From contig JAJEEU010000054.1 in assembly GCA_022820825.1 (NCBI GenBank), forward strand, positions 1 through 39,833: a stretch of DNA of 39,833 nt. The letters are read 5' to 3'. This document shows, piece after piece, positions 25,817 through 34,679 of this stretch; the first letter of the stretch is position 1, and each line of letters opens with the position of its first letter. The notes beneath the pieces are model-generated. The model did not search any database. It saw only the letters and a program-made list of their open reading frames with translations, and was not told where the DNA came from. Made by a program: the position numbers and the translations under genes. The DNA comes from Vicinamibacteria bacterium. Its GTDB lineage: Bacteria; Acidobacteriota; Vicinamibacteria; Vicinamibacterales; UBA8438.

Positions 25817-27007
25817 TCAGGGCGCCGGGTCGATCAGGTACCGTTCCGGCCACCGCGAGTAGCCGTCCACGGTGTAGATGTTGCCGGTCGAATCGACCGC
25901 CATCTCGTGGTTGCCGCCGCGCGTGTCGACGGCGCCGACGATTTCCAGCGACTGCCGGTCGAGGATGTAGATCTTGCGATAGCTGGTCGCCGAGCCGACG
26001 TAGAGATACTGCTGTTCCGGATCGTGTGAGAAGGCGACCATCGACGCCGACCCGACGCCCGGCCCCGGCTCGTTGCGGGGATGGTACTCGCCGGTCTCGA
26101 AGTCGAACTGCCACGGCGCGGGCACCGCGCGCTCGACCCACGCCTCCGCGATGAACGTGCCGTCGGTCTCGAAGACGTGGACGCTGTTGTGGCCGCGGTC
26201 GCAGACGTACACGGTGCCGTCGTGGGCGACGCGCACGCAGTGGGTGGGGTCCCAGCGCTGCGGGGCCGGGCCCTCGGTTGTGTGCTCTTCGACGGGGCCG
26301 TCGTCCGGAGGCCGTCCGTAGGCGCCCCACAGACGTTTGAATTCACCGGTGACCGCGTCATGGACGATGACGCGCTGGTTGGTGTAGCCGTCGGCGGTGA
26401 ACACCTCGTTCGTGTCGGGATGCACGGCCGCGGTGGTGGGGCCGCCCAGCAGTTCCTCGTCGAGGCTGCCGTTGGTCTCGCCGTTCCTGCCGATCTGCAG
26501 CAGGAAGTCGCCGTCCGCGGTGAACTTGAGCACGACGCCGCCGTCGGCGCGCGTGCCGCCGCCGATCACCCACACGTTGTCCTCGTGGTCGATGAACATC
26601 CCGTGCTCGGCGGCGAACGTGTCCTCCATCCAGTCGTAGCCCTCGCCGGGTCCGCCCCACGCCTGCAGCAGGTTGCCTTCCTTGTCGAACTGGATGACCG
26701 GCGGCGCCAGCTCCTTGCCTTCAGCAGCGAGCAGCTCCTGGATCCGGTCGCTGTTCGCGTGCGCAATCCAGGGGTTGTCGTTCGAGTCGACCGCGACGCC
26801 CCAGACGTCGCCGAGCGCCCAGTTGTTCGGCAGCGGTTTGGGCCAGGCCGGATCGTAGGTGAACGTCGGGGGTGCCGCGGCGGCGGTCTCCTCCGGCGCG
26901 TCCATGGCCGGCGGCGGCGCCTCCGGGGCCCCGCAGGCGGCCACGAGCAGCGCCAGCATTGCAATCGGCGCGAGCAATGGATTCATCCGGATACGGTTCG
27001 AGCGCAT
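25817..27007 (-). CDS. NHL/6-bladed beta-propeller lipoprotein
   Basis: 396 residues. GGAGG 5 nt before the ATG supports this start. The lipobox LLVAAC puts the lipidated Cys at about residue 25, followed by a Pro/Ala/Glu linker. The rest is NHL-like propeller: LGDVWGVAVDSNDNPWIAH, FIDHEDNVWVIG, VHPDTNEVFTADGYTNQRV, HDGTVYVCDRGHNSVHVF, MAVDSTGNIYTVDGYSRWP. This arrangement resembles peptidyl-alpha-hydroxyglycine lyase-like propellers, but catalytic residues cannot be confirmed. It is the first gene of the minus arm and shares an 87-bp intergenic gap with the divergent receptor, so it may be an outer-membrane-attached binding or lyase partner for the imported compound. Confidence 0.82.
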   Translation of the reverse strand: MRSNRIRMNPLLAPIAMLALLVAACGAPEAPPPAMDAPEETAAAAPPTFTYDPAWPKPLPNNWALGDVWGVAVDSNDNPWIAHANSDRIQELLAAEGKELAPPVIQFDKEGNLLQAWGGPGEGYDWMEDTFAAEHGMFIDHEDNVWVIGGGTRADGGVVLKFTADGDFLLQIGRNGETNGSLDEELLGGPTTAAVHPDTNEVFTADGYTNQRVIVHDAVTGEFKRLWGAYGRPPDDGPVEEHTTEGPAPQRWDPTHCVRVAHDGTVYVCDRGHNSVHVFETDGTFIAEAWVERAVPAPWQFDFETGEYHPRNEPGPGVGSASMVAFSHDPEQQYLYVGSATSYRKIYILDRQSLEIVGAVDTRGGNHEMAVDSTGNIYTVDGYSRWPERYLIDPAP

Positions 27008-27094
27008 GGCACCTCCCGCGGGGTCTTGCGACAGGCTGCTAGCCTAGCATGGTTGCCGGCGGGCAGGCGCCGCCCGCCATGGTACGATCACGCG
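27008..27094. promoter_or_regulatory. Divergent promoter region shared by both arms
   Basis: An 87-bp gap separates the starts of the minus-arm lipoprotein gene and the plus-arm TonB receptor gene. On the plus strand TACGAT at 27083-27088 sits 6 nt before the ATG at 27095, with no ribosome-binding site, fitting a leaderless transcript. An 11-nt stretch CTAGCCTAGCA around 27040-27050 has partial symmetry that might be an operator. No regulator gene is linked. Confidence 0.4.
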
Positions 27095-29788
27095 ATGTAC
27101 TTCAGCGCCCGGCGTCATCCACAGTGGCGCGGCGCCCTGGCGCTGGCGCTGCTCGCGCCGGCATGGCTCGTGCTGGAGAGCGCGGCGGTCGGCGCGCCGC
27201 AGGAGAACGCGGCGCAGCAGGTCGAGAGGCCGGCGGCGGAGCTGATCGAGCAGCTCGGCCACGCGCTCGGGATGACGCCCGAGGAGGTCGCGGCGCTGGG
27301 CCTGTCGGCGGCGGAGATGGAGAGCCTGCTCGCCGGCTTCAGCGAGGAAACGGTGGTCGTCGGCTCGCGCGCGGCGCCGCGCAGCGCCACCGAGTCGGCG
27401 GTCCCCGTGGATGTCCTGTCGTCCGACGACCTCCTGCGCCGCGGGGCGGGAGACCTGAAGCAGCAGCTCCGCACGGTCATCCCGTCGTTCAATTCCAATA
27501 CCCAGCCGATCCAGGGCGCCTCGACCGTGGTGCGCCCCGCCATGCTCCGCAACCTGGCGCCGGACCACACGCTGGTGCTCGTCAACGGCAAGCGCCGCCA
27601 CCGCTCCTCGGTCCTCGAGTGGCACGGCGGCAACGGCGTGGCGTACGGCTCCCAGGGGCCGGACATCTCGGTGATCCCCGCCATCGCGCTGCGCCAGGTC
27701 GAGGTGCTGCGGGACGGCGCCGCGGCGCAGTACGGCTCCGACGCGATCGCCGGCGTGATGAACTTCCAGCTCAAGGACGCCGCCTCCGGCGGATCGTTCG
27801 AGGTCAACACCGGCATGCACGGCGCCGGGGACGGTGAGGCGTACCAGTTTGCGGGCAATGTCGGCCTGCCGCTCGGCAGCCGCGGATTCGCCAACCTGAG
27901 CCTGGAGTTCGGCAACGCGAACCCGACGGACCGCACCGCGCCGCGCAGCGACGCCGTTGCGCTCATCGCGGCCGGCAACACCCACGTCCGCTCCGAGCAT
28001 CCGCAGGTCTGGGGCAACCCCGACATCGACGACGAGCTGAAGCTGTTCGGCAATTTCGGCTACACCCTGGCGCGCGGCGTGCAGCTCTACGCCCACACGA
28101 ACTACGCCAGCAAGACCGTTACCCAGAGTTTCTTCTTCCGGAACCCGAACACGCGGCTGGGCGTCTTCAGCATCGACGGCGGCCGCACGCTGCTGATTGG
28201 CGACGCGCTCGCGGCGGCCGGCCGGGGCTCCGCGAATTGCCCGACCGTGGCCGTCACCAACCACGTCCCCGATCCGGTCGCCCTGCAGCAGGTGTTCGAC
28301 GACCCGAACTGCTTCTCGTTCCAGGAGATGTTTCCGGGCGGCTTCACGCCGCGGATGGGCGGCACCGCTCGGGATGCGTCGCTGGTCGGCGGCGTGCGCG
28401 GCTTCACCTCGGCCGGCTTCAACTGGGACCTGAGCGGCTCGCTCGGCATGCACGAGAGCGAGCTGTTCATCGGCGAAACGGTCAATGCATCGCTCGGTCC
28501 CGCGTCGCCCACCTCGTTCGACATCGGCACGAACCGCCAGCGCGAGATCAACCTGCACTTCGACGTCACGTACGCCGTCACGGACAGGATCAACCTGGCC
28601 GCCGGCGCGGAATGGCGCGACGAGCAGTTCCGCACGCTGCAGGGCGACCGCGAGGGCTGGCTGGTCGGTCCGTACGCGCGGCAGACGTTCATGTCCGGCG
28701 CCAACGGCTTCTTCGGCTATGGACCGCAGCAATCCGGCAGTTGGAGCCGCCACAACATCGCGGCCTACGGGGACCTGGAGGTGACCGGCACGGACGGCGC
28801 CTGGACGCTGGGCACCGCCGTCCGGGTGGAGAACTTCGAGGACTTCGGCACGACGACGAACGGCAAGCTGTCGGGTCGGCTCAGGTTCCTCAGGGGCAGC
28901 ATCAGCACGGGGTTTCGGGCGCCCACGCCCGGGCAGCAGAACGGGTTCAACATCTCGAGCTGGTTCGACCCGACCGTGGGCGACCTGGTGAACAACGCCG
29001 TCATTCCATCGATCTCGCCGGCGGCCGCGTTGCGGGGAGGCCGGGCGCTGGCGCCGGAGGAGTCGGTCAACTACACCCTCGGACTGGTGTACGACGCGGG
29101 GCAGTTCACGTTCACTGCCGACTGGTTCCTGATCAGCGTGTCCGACCGCATCGGGATCACGAGCAACTTCCTCCTGACAGACATGGAAATCGCCGACCTG
29201 GTGGCCGGGGGCTTCGACGCCGCGGAGAGCGTGCGCAACTTCCGGTTCTTCACGAACGCGTTCAATACGCGATCGCGGGGCGTCGATGTCGTCACGACAT
29301 ACACGCCGCTCGCGCTCCGCGGGAACACCGTCTTCAGCGCCGTCTACAGCTACACCGATACCGAGGTCACCGACAACGCCAGGGGACTGCTCGACGGCAG
29401 GCGGCTCGCCGAGTACGCCCACTCGCTGCCGCGCACGCGCTGGAACGCCTCCGTCACGCAGCGCCTCGGGCAGCGCGCGAGCCTGCTCGGCCGCCTCAGC
29501 TACTACGGCAGTTGGTACGACTACGACAGCGGACTCGGAACGATCTTCGATCCCTCCGGCGGACTGGCCCAGGGCTTCTTCGCCGGCCGGCCGATCGTCG
29601 ACCTCGAGCTGAGCGTCGACGTCGGACAGGGCACCACGCTCTCCGTGGGGGCGCAGAACGTCTTCGACACGTATTCGCAAGAGTCGGTGGTAGCGATGTC
29701 CGTGGGCGAGCGCTACAGCGAGTACACGCCGTGGGGCTACAGCGGCGCGTACTACTACGTGCGGCTCGGCTACGGCTGGGGAAACTGA
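27095..29788 (+). CDS. TonB-dependent outer-membrane receptor
   Basis: 897 residues from the ATG at 27095; the open frame extends far upstream but only as antisense of the neighbouring gene. Signal peptide to about residue 30, then a helical Ala/Glu-rich segment (about 35-84), a TonB-box-like EETVVVGSR, the plug domain ([51 protein letters not shown]) to about residue 225, and a roughly 22-strand barrel with Cys pair CPTVAV/CFSF in a long extracellular loop. Members import siderophores, cobalamin, glycans or other large molecules. The chain ends GYGWGN rather than in Phe or Trp. No siderophore or SusD gene is nearby. It leads the plus arm. Confidence 0.94.
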   Translation: MYFSARRHPQWRGALALALLAPAWLVLESAAVGAPQENAAQQVERPAAELIEQLGHALGMTPEEVAALGLSAAEMESLLAGFSEETVVVGSRAAPRSATESAVPVDVLSSDDLLRRGAGDLKQQLRTVIPSFNSNTQPIQGASTVVRPAMLRNLAPDHTLVLVNGKRRHRSSVLEWHGGNGVAYGSQGPDISVIPAIALRQVEVLRDGAAAQYGSDAIAGVMNFQLKDAASGGSFEVNTGMHGAGDGEAYQFAGNVGLPLGSRGFANLSLEFGNANPTDRTAPRSDAVALIAAGNTHVRSEHPQVWGNPDIDDELKLFGNFGYTLARGVQLYAHTNYASKTVTQSFFFRNPNTRLGVFSIDGGRTLLIGDALAAAGRGSANCPTVAVTNHVPDPVALQQVFDDPNCFSFQEMFPGGFTPRMGGTARDASLVGGVRGFTSAGFNWDLSGSLGMHESELFIGETVNASLGPASPTSFDIGTNRQREINLHFDVTYAVTDRINLAAGAEWRDEQFRTLQGDREGWLVGPYARQTFMSGANGFFGYGPQQSGSWSRHNIAAYGDLEVTGTDGAWTLGTAVRVENFEDFGTTTNGKLSGRLRFLRGSISTGFRAPTPGQQNGFNISSWFDPTVGDLVNNAVIPSISPAAALRGGRALAPEESVNYTLGLVYDAGQFTFTADWFLISVSDRIGITSNFLLTDMEIADLVAGGFDAAESVRNFRFFTNAFNTRSRGVDVVTTYTPLALRGNTVFSAVYSYTDTEVTDNARGLLDGRRLAEYAHSLPRTRWNASVTQRLGQRASLLGRLSYYGSWYDYDSGLGTIFDPSGGLAQGFFAGRPIVDLELSVDVGQGTTLSVGAQNVFDTYSQESVVAMSVGERYSEYTPWGYSGAYYYVRLGYGWGN

Positions 29789-29809
29789 CGCGGTAGACTA
29801 GCGGAGCCC

Positions 29810-31138
29810 ATGAATACGAAGGCTGTCATCGCGGGCTTGGGAGCCGCGCTCCTGCTCGGTGTTCCGCAGGCGGGGGCGGAGGACTGGCCCGAATGGCGCG
29901 GCGCCGGGCGGCTCGGCGTCTGGACCGAGACCGGCATCCTCGAAGAGTTCCCGGATGGCGGGCTGAAGGTGCGCTGGCGGACGCCGATCCGCGCCGGCTA
30001 CGCCGGACCGGCGGTGGCCGGCGGCAAGGTGTTCGTCGTCGACGCGCAGCGCTCGGACACCAGCATGGCGGTGGTGGAGCGGGCCCTGGCGCTCGACGAG
30101 CAGACCGGCGAGGTGCTCTGGACGCACGCATGGGACACCGACTACACGGGACTCATCTTCACCTGGGCGGTCGGTCCGCGCGCGACGCCCACGGTTGACG
30201 GCGACCGGGTATATGTTCTCGGCGCCGCCGGCAGGCTCTTCTGCCTGGACGCGGCAACCGGCGAGGTCGTCTGGAGCAAGGACTACCTGGCCGACTATGA
30301 TGCGGTTCTCCCGGCCTGGGGCATGGCCGGCGCCCCGCTGGTGGAGGGCGACCTGCTCATCAGTCTCGTCGGCGGCAGCCCCGGCGCCAAGCTGGTTGCG
30401 TTCGACAAGCGCACCGGCGACGAGGTGTGGCGTGCGCTGCCCTCCGATTCCGAGCCGGGCTACTCGGCGCCGATCGTCATCGAGGCGGGCGGCGTCCGGC
30501 AGCTCATCCTGTGGCACCCCGAGGCCGTGGCGTCGCTGGATCCGGCCACCGGCGAGGTGTACTGGGAGCAGCCGGTGCACGCCGACTATGCGATGAGCGT
30601 CGCGACGCCGGTGCTGAGCGGCCAGCGGCTGTTCGTGTCGTCCTTCTACAACGGCGCGCTGATGCTGGGACTCGACCGCGACCGTCCGGACTCCAGCGTG
30701 CTGTGGAAGAGCGCGAGCGACAGCGAGCTGATGACCGAGGCGCTGCACGCGGTGATCAACACGCCGGTCATCCAGGGCGACTACATCTACGGCATCTGCA
30801 GCTACGGCCAGCTCCGCGCGCTGGACGCGCGCACCGGCGAGCGCCTCTGGGAGACGCAGGCGGTGACGCAGGAGCGCGCCCGCTGGGCGTCGGCGTTCAT
30901 GGTGCGCAACGGCGACCGCTACTTCATCAACAACGATCGCGGGGAGCTGATCATCGCCCGCTTCAGCCCCGAGGGATACGAGGAGATCAGCCGCACCGAT
31001 CTGATCGCGCCGACCAGTGATCCGGGCAACCGGCGGCAACTGAGGACGGTCAACTTCTCCCACCCGGCGTACGCCAACCGCCACGTGTGCGCCCGCAACG
31101 ACGAGGAGATCCTGTGCGCGTCGCTGGCCGCGGAATGA
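29810..31138 (+). CDS. PQQ-like (BamB-type) beta-propeller protein
   Basis: 442 residues, starting 21 bp after the receptor gene. Signal peptide to about residue 23 (AGA|E). It begins DWPEWRGAGRLGVW, typical of secreted PQQ-like repeat proteins, followed by eight tryptophan-docking blades such as ALDEQTGEVLWTHAW, CLDAATGEVVWSKDY, AFDKRTGDEVWRALP and ALDARTGERLWETQ. A Cys pair (GICSYG and the late HVCAR/EILCAS) may form disulfides. It lacks the catalytic insertions of PQQ dehydrogenases, so it may be a non-catalytic scaffold or a reduced quinoprotein; the sequence does not decide. Its stop overlaps the next start (ATGA). Confidence 0.88.
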   Translation: MNTKAVIAGLGAALLLGVPQAGAEDWPEWRGAGRLGVWTETGILEEFPDGGLKVRWRTPIRAGYAGPAVAGGKVFVVDAQRSDTSMAVVERALALDEQTGEVLWTHAWDTDYTGLIFTWAVGPRATPTVDGDRVYVLGAAGRLFCLDAATGEVVWSKDYLADYDAVLPAWGMAGAPLVEGDLLISLVGGSPGAKLVAFDKRTGDEVWRALPSDSEPGYSAPIVIEAGGVRQLILWHPEAVASLDPATGEVYWEQPVHADYAMSVATPVLSGQRLFVSSFYNGALMLGLDRDRPDSSVLWKSASDSELMTEALHAVINTPVIQGDYIYGICSYGQLRALDARTGERLWETQAVTQERARWASAFMVRNGDRYFINNDRGELIIARFSPEGYEEISRTDLIAPTSDPGNRRQLRTVNFSHPAYANRHVCARNDEEILCASLAAE

Positions 31139-32094
31139 CGCGCGCGCGGCGCGCGGCGGCCTGCGCGCTGCTGGTGGCGGGCGGCCTTGCCGTTCCCGCG
31201 GCCAGTGCGGCCGGGCAGGAAGAGCCCCGGCGGGTGCGCCTGGAGTCGCTCGACGTGAGCGACAACCTGTACCTGCTGCGGGGCGGCGGCAACAACATCC
31301 TGGCGCTCGTCCGGGAGGACAGCGTGGTGCTGGTCGACACGCTCGGCGTCGGCTGGGGCGCGGCCACCCGCGCGGCGCTCGACAATCTGACCACCGCCCC
31401 GGTCACGATGATCATCAACTCGCACGACCACGCGGGGCACACCGCCGGCAACGTCGAGTTCCCTCACGTGACGGTGACCGTGGCGCACGAGAACGCGAAG
31501 CGGCGGATGGAGTCGATGGACGCGTTCAGCGGCGCCAACGCCCGCTATCTGCCGAACCGGACGTTCAGCGACACGCTGACGCTGCTCGACGGGATCGATC
31601 GAGTCGAGTTGCACTATTTCGGTGCGTCCCACACGGACGCCGACGCGGTGGTCGTCTTTCCGGAGAAGGGCATCGCGTTCATGGGCGATCTGTTCGCGAG
31701 CACGTCGCCGCCGTACGTGGACACCGCCGCAGGCGGGATCGCCACGCGCTATCCGGAGGTGCTGGCGGCCGTGCTGGAGGAGCTCAGCTACTTCCCGGAG
31801 TTCGTCCGCGGCCCGGAGGTGCGGACCTTCGACATGGTGGTGCCCGGCCACCAGGAGCCCCCCGACCTGACGCCGCTGCTGGCCTGGTTCACCTGGGCCG
31901 ACCTGGAGCGCTACGCGCAGTTCACGCGCGATCTCGTTGGCGCGGTCACGCGCGCGCACGCGGCCGGAGGCGGCGCCGGCGAGGCGGAGGCGGCGGCGCG
32001 GGGAGTGGCCGGCGGCTATCCTGGATACGACATGGAGTATGTCCGGCCATTCGTCGCAACGGTACTGGAAGAGCTGGACGGCGCCGGCCGCTGA
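31135..32094 (+). CDS. Exported metallo-beta-lactamase-fold protein with altered metal site
   Basis: 319 residues, starting inside the ATGA overlap with the previous gene. The signal peptide ends near AAGQ. It is the paralogue of the MBL-fold gene at 17017, sharing VTVAHENAKRRMESMDAF, a YLPNRTFSDTLTL block and the GDLFAS region. The metal motif reads NSHDHAGH (His97, Asp98, His99, Gly101, His102): the Asp that normally follows the second spacer is Gly, so one metal ligand is lost. SHTDAD (about 164) and VPGHQEP (about 237) still supply the other ligands. It may bind a single metal or act on a different substrate, or Asp98 may compensate. A DPDLQG gene follows after 30 bp. Confidence 0.9.
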   Translation: MTRARRAAACALLVAGGLAVPAASAAGQEEPRRVRLESLDVSDNLYLLRGGGNNILALVREDSVVLVDTLGVGWGAATRAALDNLTTAPVTMIINSHDHAGHTAGNVEFPHVTVTVAHENAKRRMESMDAFSGANARYLPNRTFSDTLTLLDGIDRVELHYFGASHTDADAVVVFPEKGIAFMGDLFASTSPPYVDTAAGGIATRYPEVLAAVLEELSYFPEFVRGPEVRTFDMVVPGHQEPPDLTPLLAWFTWADLERYAQFTRDLVGAVTRAHAAGGGAGEAEAAARGVAGGYPGYDMEYVRPFVATVLEELDGAGR

Positions 32095-32124
32095 GCGCGG
32101 CCGGCCACCCGAGGAGGCATGACG

Positions 32125-33102
32125 ATGAAACGACAGACGTTGACGGCGTTGATCGCGGTGGTCGGGATGGCCTGGGCGGCGCCGGTGTCGCTCCAGGGGC
32201 AGTCGTCCGACGTTCCCCGCACGCCTTGGGGCGATCCGGACCTGCAGGGGTTGTGGACCAATACGACAACGACGCCGATGGAGCGGCCGGACGACCTTGC
32301 CGACAAGGAGTCGCTGTCGAGCGAGGAGCTTGCCGTGCGCGACGCGGAGGTGGCCGAGGCGGTCAGCTTCGACAACATCAGCGACGGGAACGTGGGCGCC
32401 TACAACGAGTTCTGGGTCGAGCGGGGCGCCCTCATCACCCAGACGTCCCTCATCGTCGATCCCGCCGACGGCAAGCTGCCGCCGATGACGGAGGAGGCGC
32501 AGCGCAAGACGCAGGAGTTCATCGCGCGCTGGGTTGCGCCGCCCGAGTCCTGGGAGGACATGAACCTCTACGACCGCTGCATCACGCGCGGCCTGCCGGG
32601 CGCCATGATCCCCGGCTTCTACAACCACAACTACCTGATCCTGCAGACGCCGGACCACGTCGTGCTGCAGGTCGAGATGATCCACGACACGCGCATCATC
32701 CCGCTGGCCGGCCGCCAGCAGGCCCCCGCGGGCATTCCCGAGTGGATGGGCCATTCGCAGGGCCGCTGGGAAGGCGACACGCTGGTGGTCGAGACCGAGG
32801 GCTTTGCCGCCAAGGCCGAGCAGCGGGTCGCGCTGGCCAACTTCTTCCTGACGTTCTCGGGCGGCCCGAACGCGCGCCTGGTGGAGCGTTTCACGCGGCT
32901 CGACGACGGCACGCTCGACTACCGCTTCACCGTCAGCGATCCGACCGTGGACACGCGGGAGTGGACGGCTGCGATTCCGATGCAGGCCTACGATGAGCCG
33001 CTGTACGAGTACGCCTGCCACGAGGGCAACTACGCGATGCCGAACATCCTCGCGGGCGCGCGGGCGGATGAAGCGGAGGCGGACGGGCAGCAGGGCAGGT
33101 AG
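32125..33102 (+). CDS. Secreted DPDLQG-family protein (uncharacterised), copy 2
   Basis: 325 residues. AGGAGG is only 1 nt before an ATG at 32119 but 7 nt before the ATG at 32125, so the latter is preferred. Signal peptide to about residue 25. It shares with the copy at 17920: WGDPDLQGLW, YNEFWVERG, DRCITRGLP, ILQTPDHVV, HDTRIIPLAGRQ, GRWEGDTLVVET, YEYACHEGNYA and NILAGAR. Compared with copy 1 it has a longer N-terminal helical segment and a changed middle (PGFYNHNY). The function of the family is not known. Position next to an MBL-fold gene is the same in both loci, which argues for a shared role with that enzyme type. Confidence 0.86.
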   Translation: MKRQTLTALIAVVGMAWAAPVSLQGQSSDVPRTPWGDPDLQGLWTNTTTTPMERPDDLADKESLSSEELAVRDAEVAEAVSFDNISDGNVGAYNEFWVERGALITQTSLIVDPADGKLPPMTEEAQRKTQEFIARWVAPPESWEDMNLYDRCITRGLPGAMIPGFYNHNYLILQTPDHVVLQVEMIHDTRIIPLAGRQQAPAGIPEWMGHSQGRWEGDTLVVETEGFAAKAEQRVALANFFLTFSGGPNARLVERFTRLDDGTLDYRFTVSDPTVDTREWTAAIPMQAYDEPLYEYACHEGNYAMPNILAGARADEAEADGQQGR

Positions 33103-33103
33103 C

Positions 33104-34018
33104 ATGCGCCGCTCGCCGGCGGCAATTCCGTTGTGGTTCGCGGCCGTGGCGCTGGCGGCCGCGCCCGCCGCGACTTACGCGCAGGAGCCTGCCCTGGCCG
33201 ATGTGCTGGCGCGCGCGGGCAACTACGTCACCGGCTTCAGCGAGACGCTGTCCGGCGCGGTTGCCGAAGAGCGTTACGACCAGTTCACCACGATACCCGC
33301 GGCGCGCGGCTTCGGCCGCTTCCCGAATGACGGCGGCGAGCGCATCCGGCGCACGCTGCGTTCGGACTACCTCCTGGTGCGGCCGGTCGGCGACGATCTG
33401 TACTACGGTTTTCGCGACGTGTTCGAGGTCGACGGACGGCCTGTCCGCGACCGCGAGCAGCGGCTTGCGAAGCTGTTTCTCGACCCGTCCGCGTCAGCGG
33501 ACGCGCAGATCCAGGGCATCCTGCGCGACAGCGCGCGCTACAACATCGGCGACGTGCGCCGCAACTTCAACGTGCCGACGCTGGCGCTGCTGTTCCTGGA
33601 GGCCGGGCACAGGTCGCGCTTTGCGTTCGAACGTGCAACGGACGACGAGCCGCCCCTCGGGCTGGACAGGCCCGCCGAGGGCGACGGGCATTGGGTGGTC
33701 GCGTATCGGGAGGACTGGCCGACCACCGTCATCCGCGGGCGCGGCAGGAGCAACCTGCCCGCCGCGGGGCGCTTCTGGATCGAGGCCGCCACCGGCCGCG
33801 TGCTCGCCAGCGAGCTCGCCGTGGAGGACTCCGAGTTGAGTGCGGTCATCGCCGTGCGCTACGCGGTCGATCCCGGGCTGGGGCACCTGGTGCCGGCCGA
33901 GATGCGCGAGCGGTACGAGAACCACCGCCAGGGGTCCCGCGTCGACGGCACTGCGACCTACAGCGGCTTCCGGCGCTTCCAGGTGCAGGTCACCGAGTCG
34001 GAGCCGTTCCGCGATTGA
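33104..34018 (+). CDS. Secreted protein of unknown function
   Basis: 304 residues from the ATG at 33104, one base after the preceding stop, so the two are probably coupled. Signal peptide to about residue 26 (YAQ). I do not recognise a characterised domain. Visible features: a helical start (LADVLARAGNYVTGFSETLSG), a beta-rich middle (DYLLVRPVGDDLYYGFRDVF, VDGRPVRDREQRLAKLF), SARYNIGDVRRNFNVPTLALLFLE, and a C-terminal beta sheet (FWIEAATGRVLASELAVE, RYAVDPGLGHLVPAEMRERY). Similar proteins, as I recall, are common in Acidobacteria as hypothetical proteins. The layout is reminiscent of LolA/LppX-like half barrels that bind lipids, but I cannot support that from motifs. Last gene of the plus arm. 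Confidence 0.75.
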   Translation: MRRSPAAIPLWFAAVALAAAPAATYAQEPALADVLARAGNYVTGFSETLSGAVAEERYDQFTTIPAARGFGRFPNDGGERIRRTLRSDYLLVRPVGDDLYYGFRDVFEVDGRPVRDREQRLAKLFLDPSASADAQIQGILRDSARYNIGDVRRNFNVPTLALLFLEAGHRSRFAFERATDDEPPLGLDRPAEGDGHWVVAYREDWPTTVIRGRGRSNLPAAGRFWIEAATGRVLASELAVEDSELSAVIAVRYAVDPGLGHLVPAEMRERYENHRQGSRVDGTATYSGFRRFQVQVTESEPFRD

Positions 34019-34051
34019 CGCCGGCGCGAATCTCCCCCGTTCTGCAAACGT

Positions 34052-34552
34052 CTAGTTGCCAAACTGGTCGACGTAGACCGCGTGGTACTTGAACTTCCAG
34101 CCGTCGGCGGTCTTGACGAAGACATCCTCGGCCGTGCCGGTGCCCTTGATGGTCGACGGCGTCGAGTTGACGTCCAGCTCTATCCAGTAGGCCTTCGCCG
34201 TGGCGCCGCCGTTTTCTCCCGGCAGGATGCGGATGTTCGGCACGTGGTGGCGCCGCTTCGCGTCGCCCGTCTCGCCGCCGAAGCTCTGGTTGCGCCACGC
34301 CAGCAGCGCGTCGTGGCCCTCCAACTGGTCGCCGGTGGGGAAGACGAACACCGCGTCCTCGGCGAACGCCGAAAGCCACAGTTCGGCGTCGCGGAAGTCG
34401 GACCCCTGGTACATGGTGGCGTACAACTGCGTTATCTCGGCCCGGTCCTCGGCCGTCAGCGTGGCCGCCGCCTCCGGCTGCGCCAGCATCCAGCCCCCAA
34501 CGACCACGATCCCGACCAGCACCCCCGCCGCGAACCAATGAAATCTGCGCAT
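34052..34552 (-). CDS. NTF2-like/SnoaL-like (DUF4440) exported protein
   Basis: 166 residues from the ATG at 34552 (AGGAG about 7 nt upstream); an ATG at 34585 would add 11. An N-terminal hydrophobic segment (FAAGVLVGIVVVGGWMLA) works as a signal anchor or peptide. The rest is a single cone-shaped alpha+beta NTF2-like domain: AEDRAEITQLYATMYQGSDF, ELWLSAFAEDAVFVFPTG, DQLEGHDALLAWRNQ, a strand with RRHHVPNIRILPG, and a C-terminal DGWKFKYHAVYVDQFG. The family includes cyclases, isomerases and binding proteins, so a reaction cannot be assigned. It is convergent with the plus arm (33-bp gap) and divergent from the following lipoprotein gene. Confidence 0.82.
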   Translation of the reverse strand: MRRFHWFAAGVLVGIVVVGGWMLAQPEAAATLTAEDRAEITQLYATMYQGSDFRDAELWLSAFAEDAVFVFPTGDQLEGHDALLAWRNQSFGGETGDAKRRHHVPNIRILPGENGGATAKAYWIELDVNSTPSTIKGTGTAEDVFVKTADGWKFKYHAVYVDQFGN

Positions 34553-34629
34553 GATCGCTCTCCTGAATGAGTCTCGCGCCAGCATGATACTCCGGCCTGC
34601 ACGATTTCGCGCGCGTCATGAGAACCTGT

Positions 34630-34635
34630 TATCAT
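34630..34635 (+). promoter_or_regulatory. Candidate -10 box (TATCAT) for the propeller lipoprotein gene
   Basis: TATCAT lies 44 bases before the ATG at 34680 in the divergent gap with the NTF2-like gene. Its context, TGTTATCAT, resembles an extended -10 element. Unlike the leaderless-looking genes, this one has a GGAG ribosome-binding site about 10 nt before its ATG. No clear -35. Confidence 0.3.
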
Positions 34636-34679
34636 CCGGTGCGCCTGTACGCTGTCACGATGACCACGGAGCGACGACC

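Noticed and set aside
26081..27094. Upstream extension of the receptor reading frame
   Set aside because: It overlaps the convincing minus-strand lipoprotein gene; the signal peptide begins at 27095.
27044..29680. Minus-strand open frame of about 880 codons
   Set aside because: Exact antisense of the TonB receptor, with shadow composition and no signal peptide or domain.
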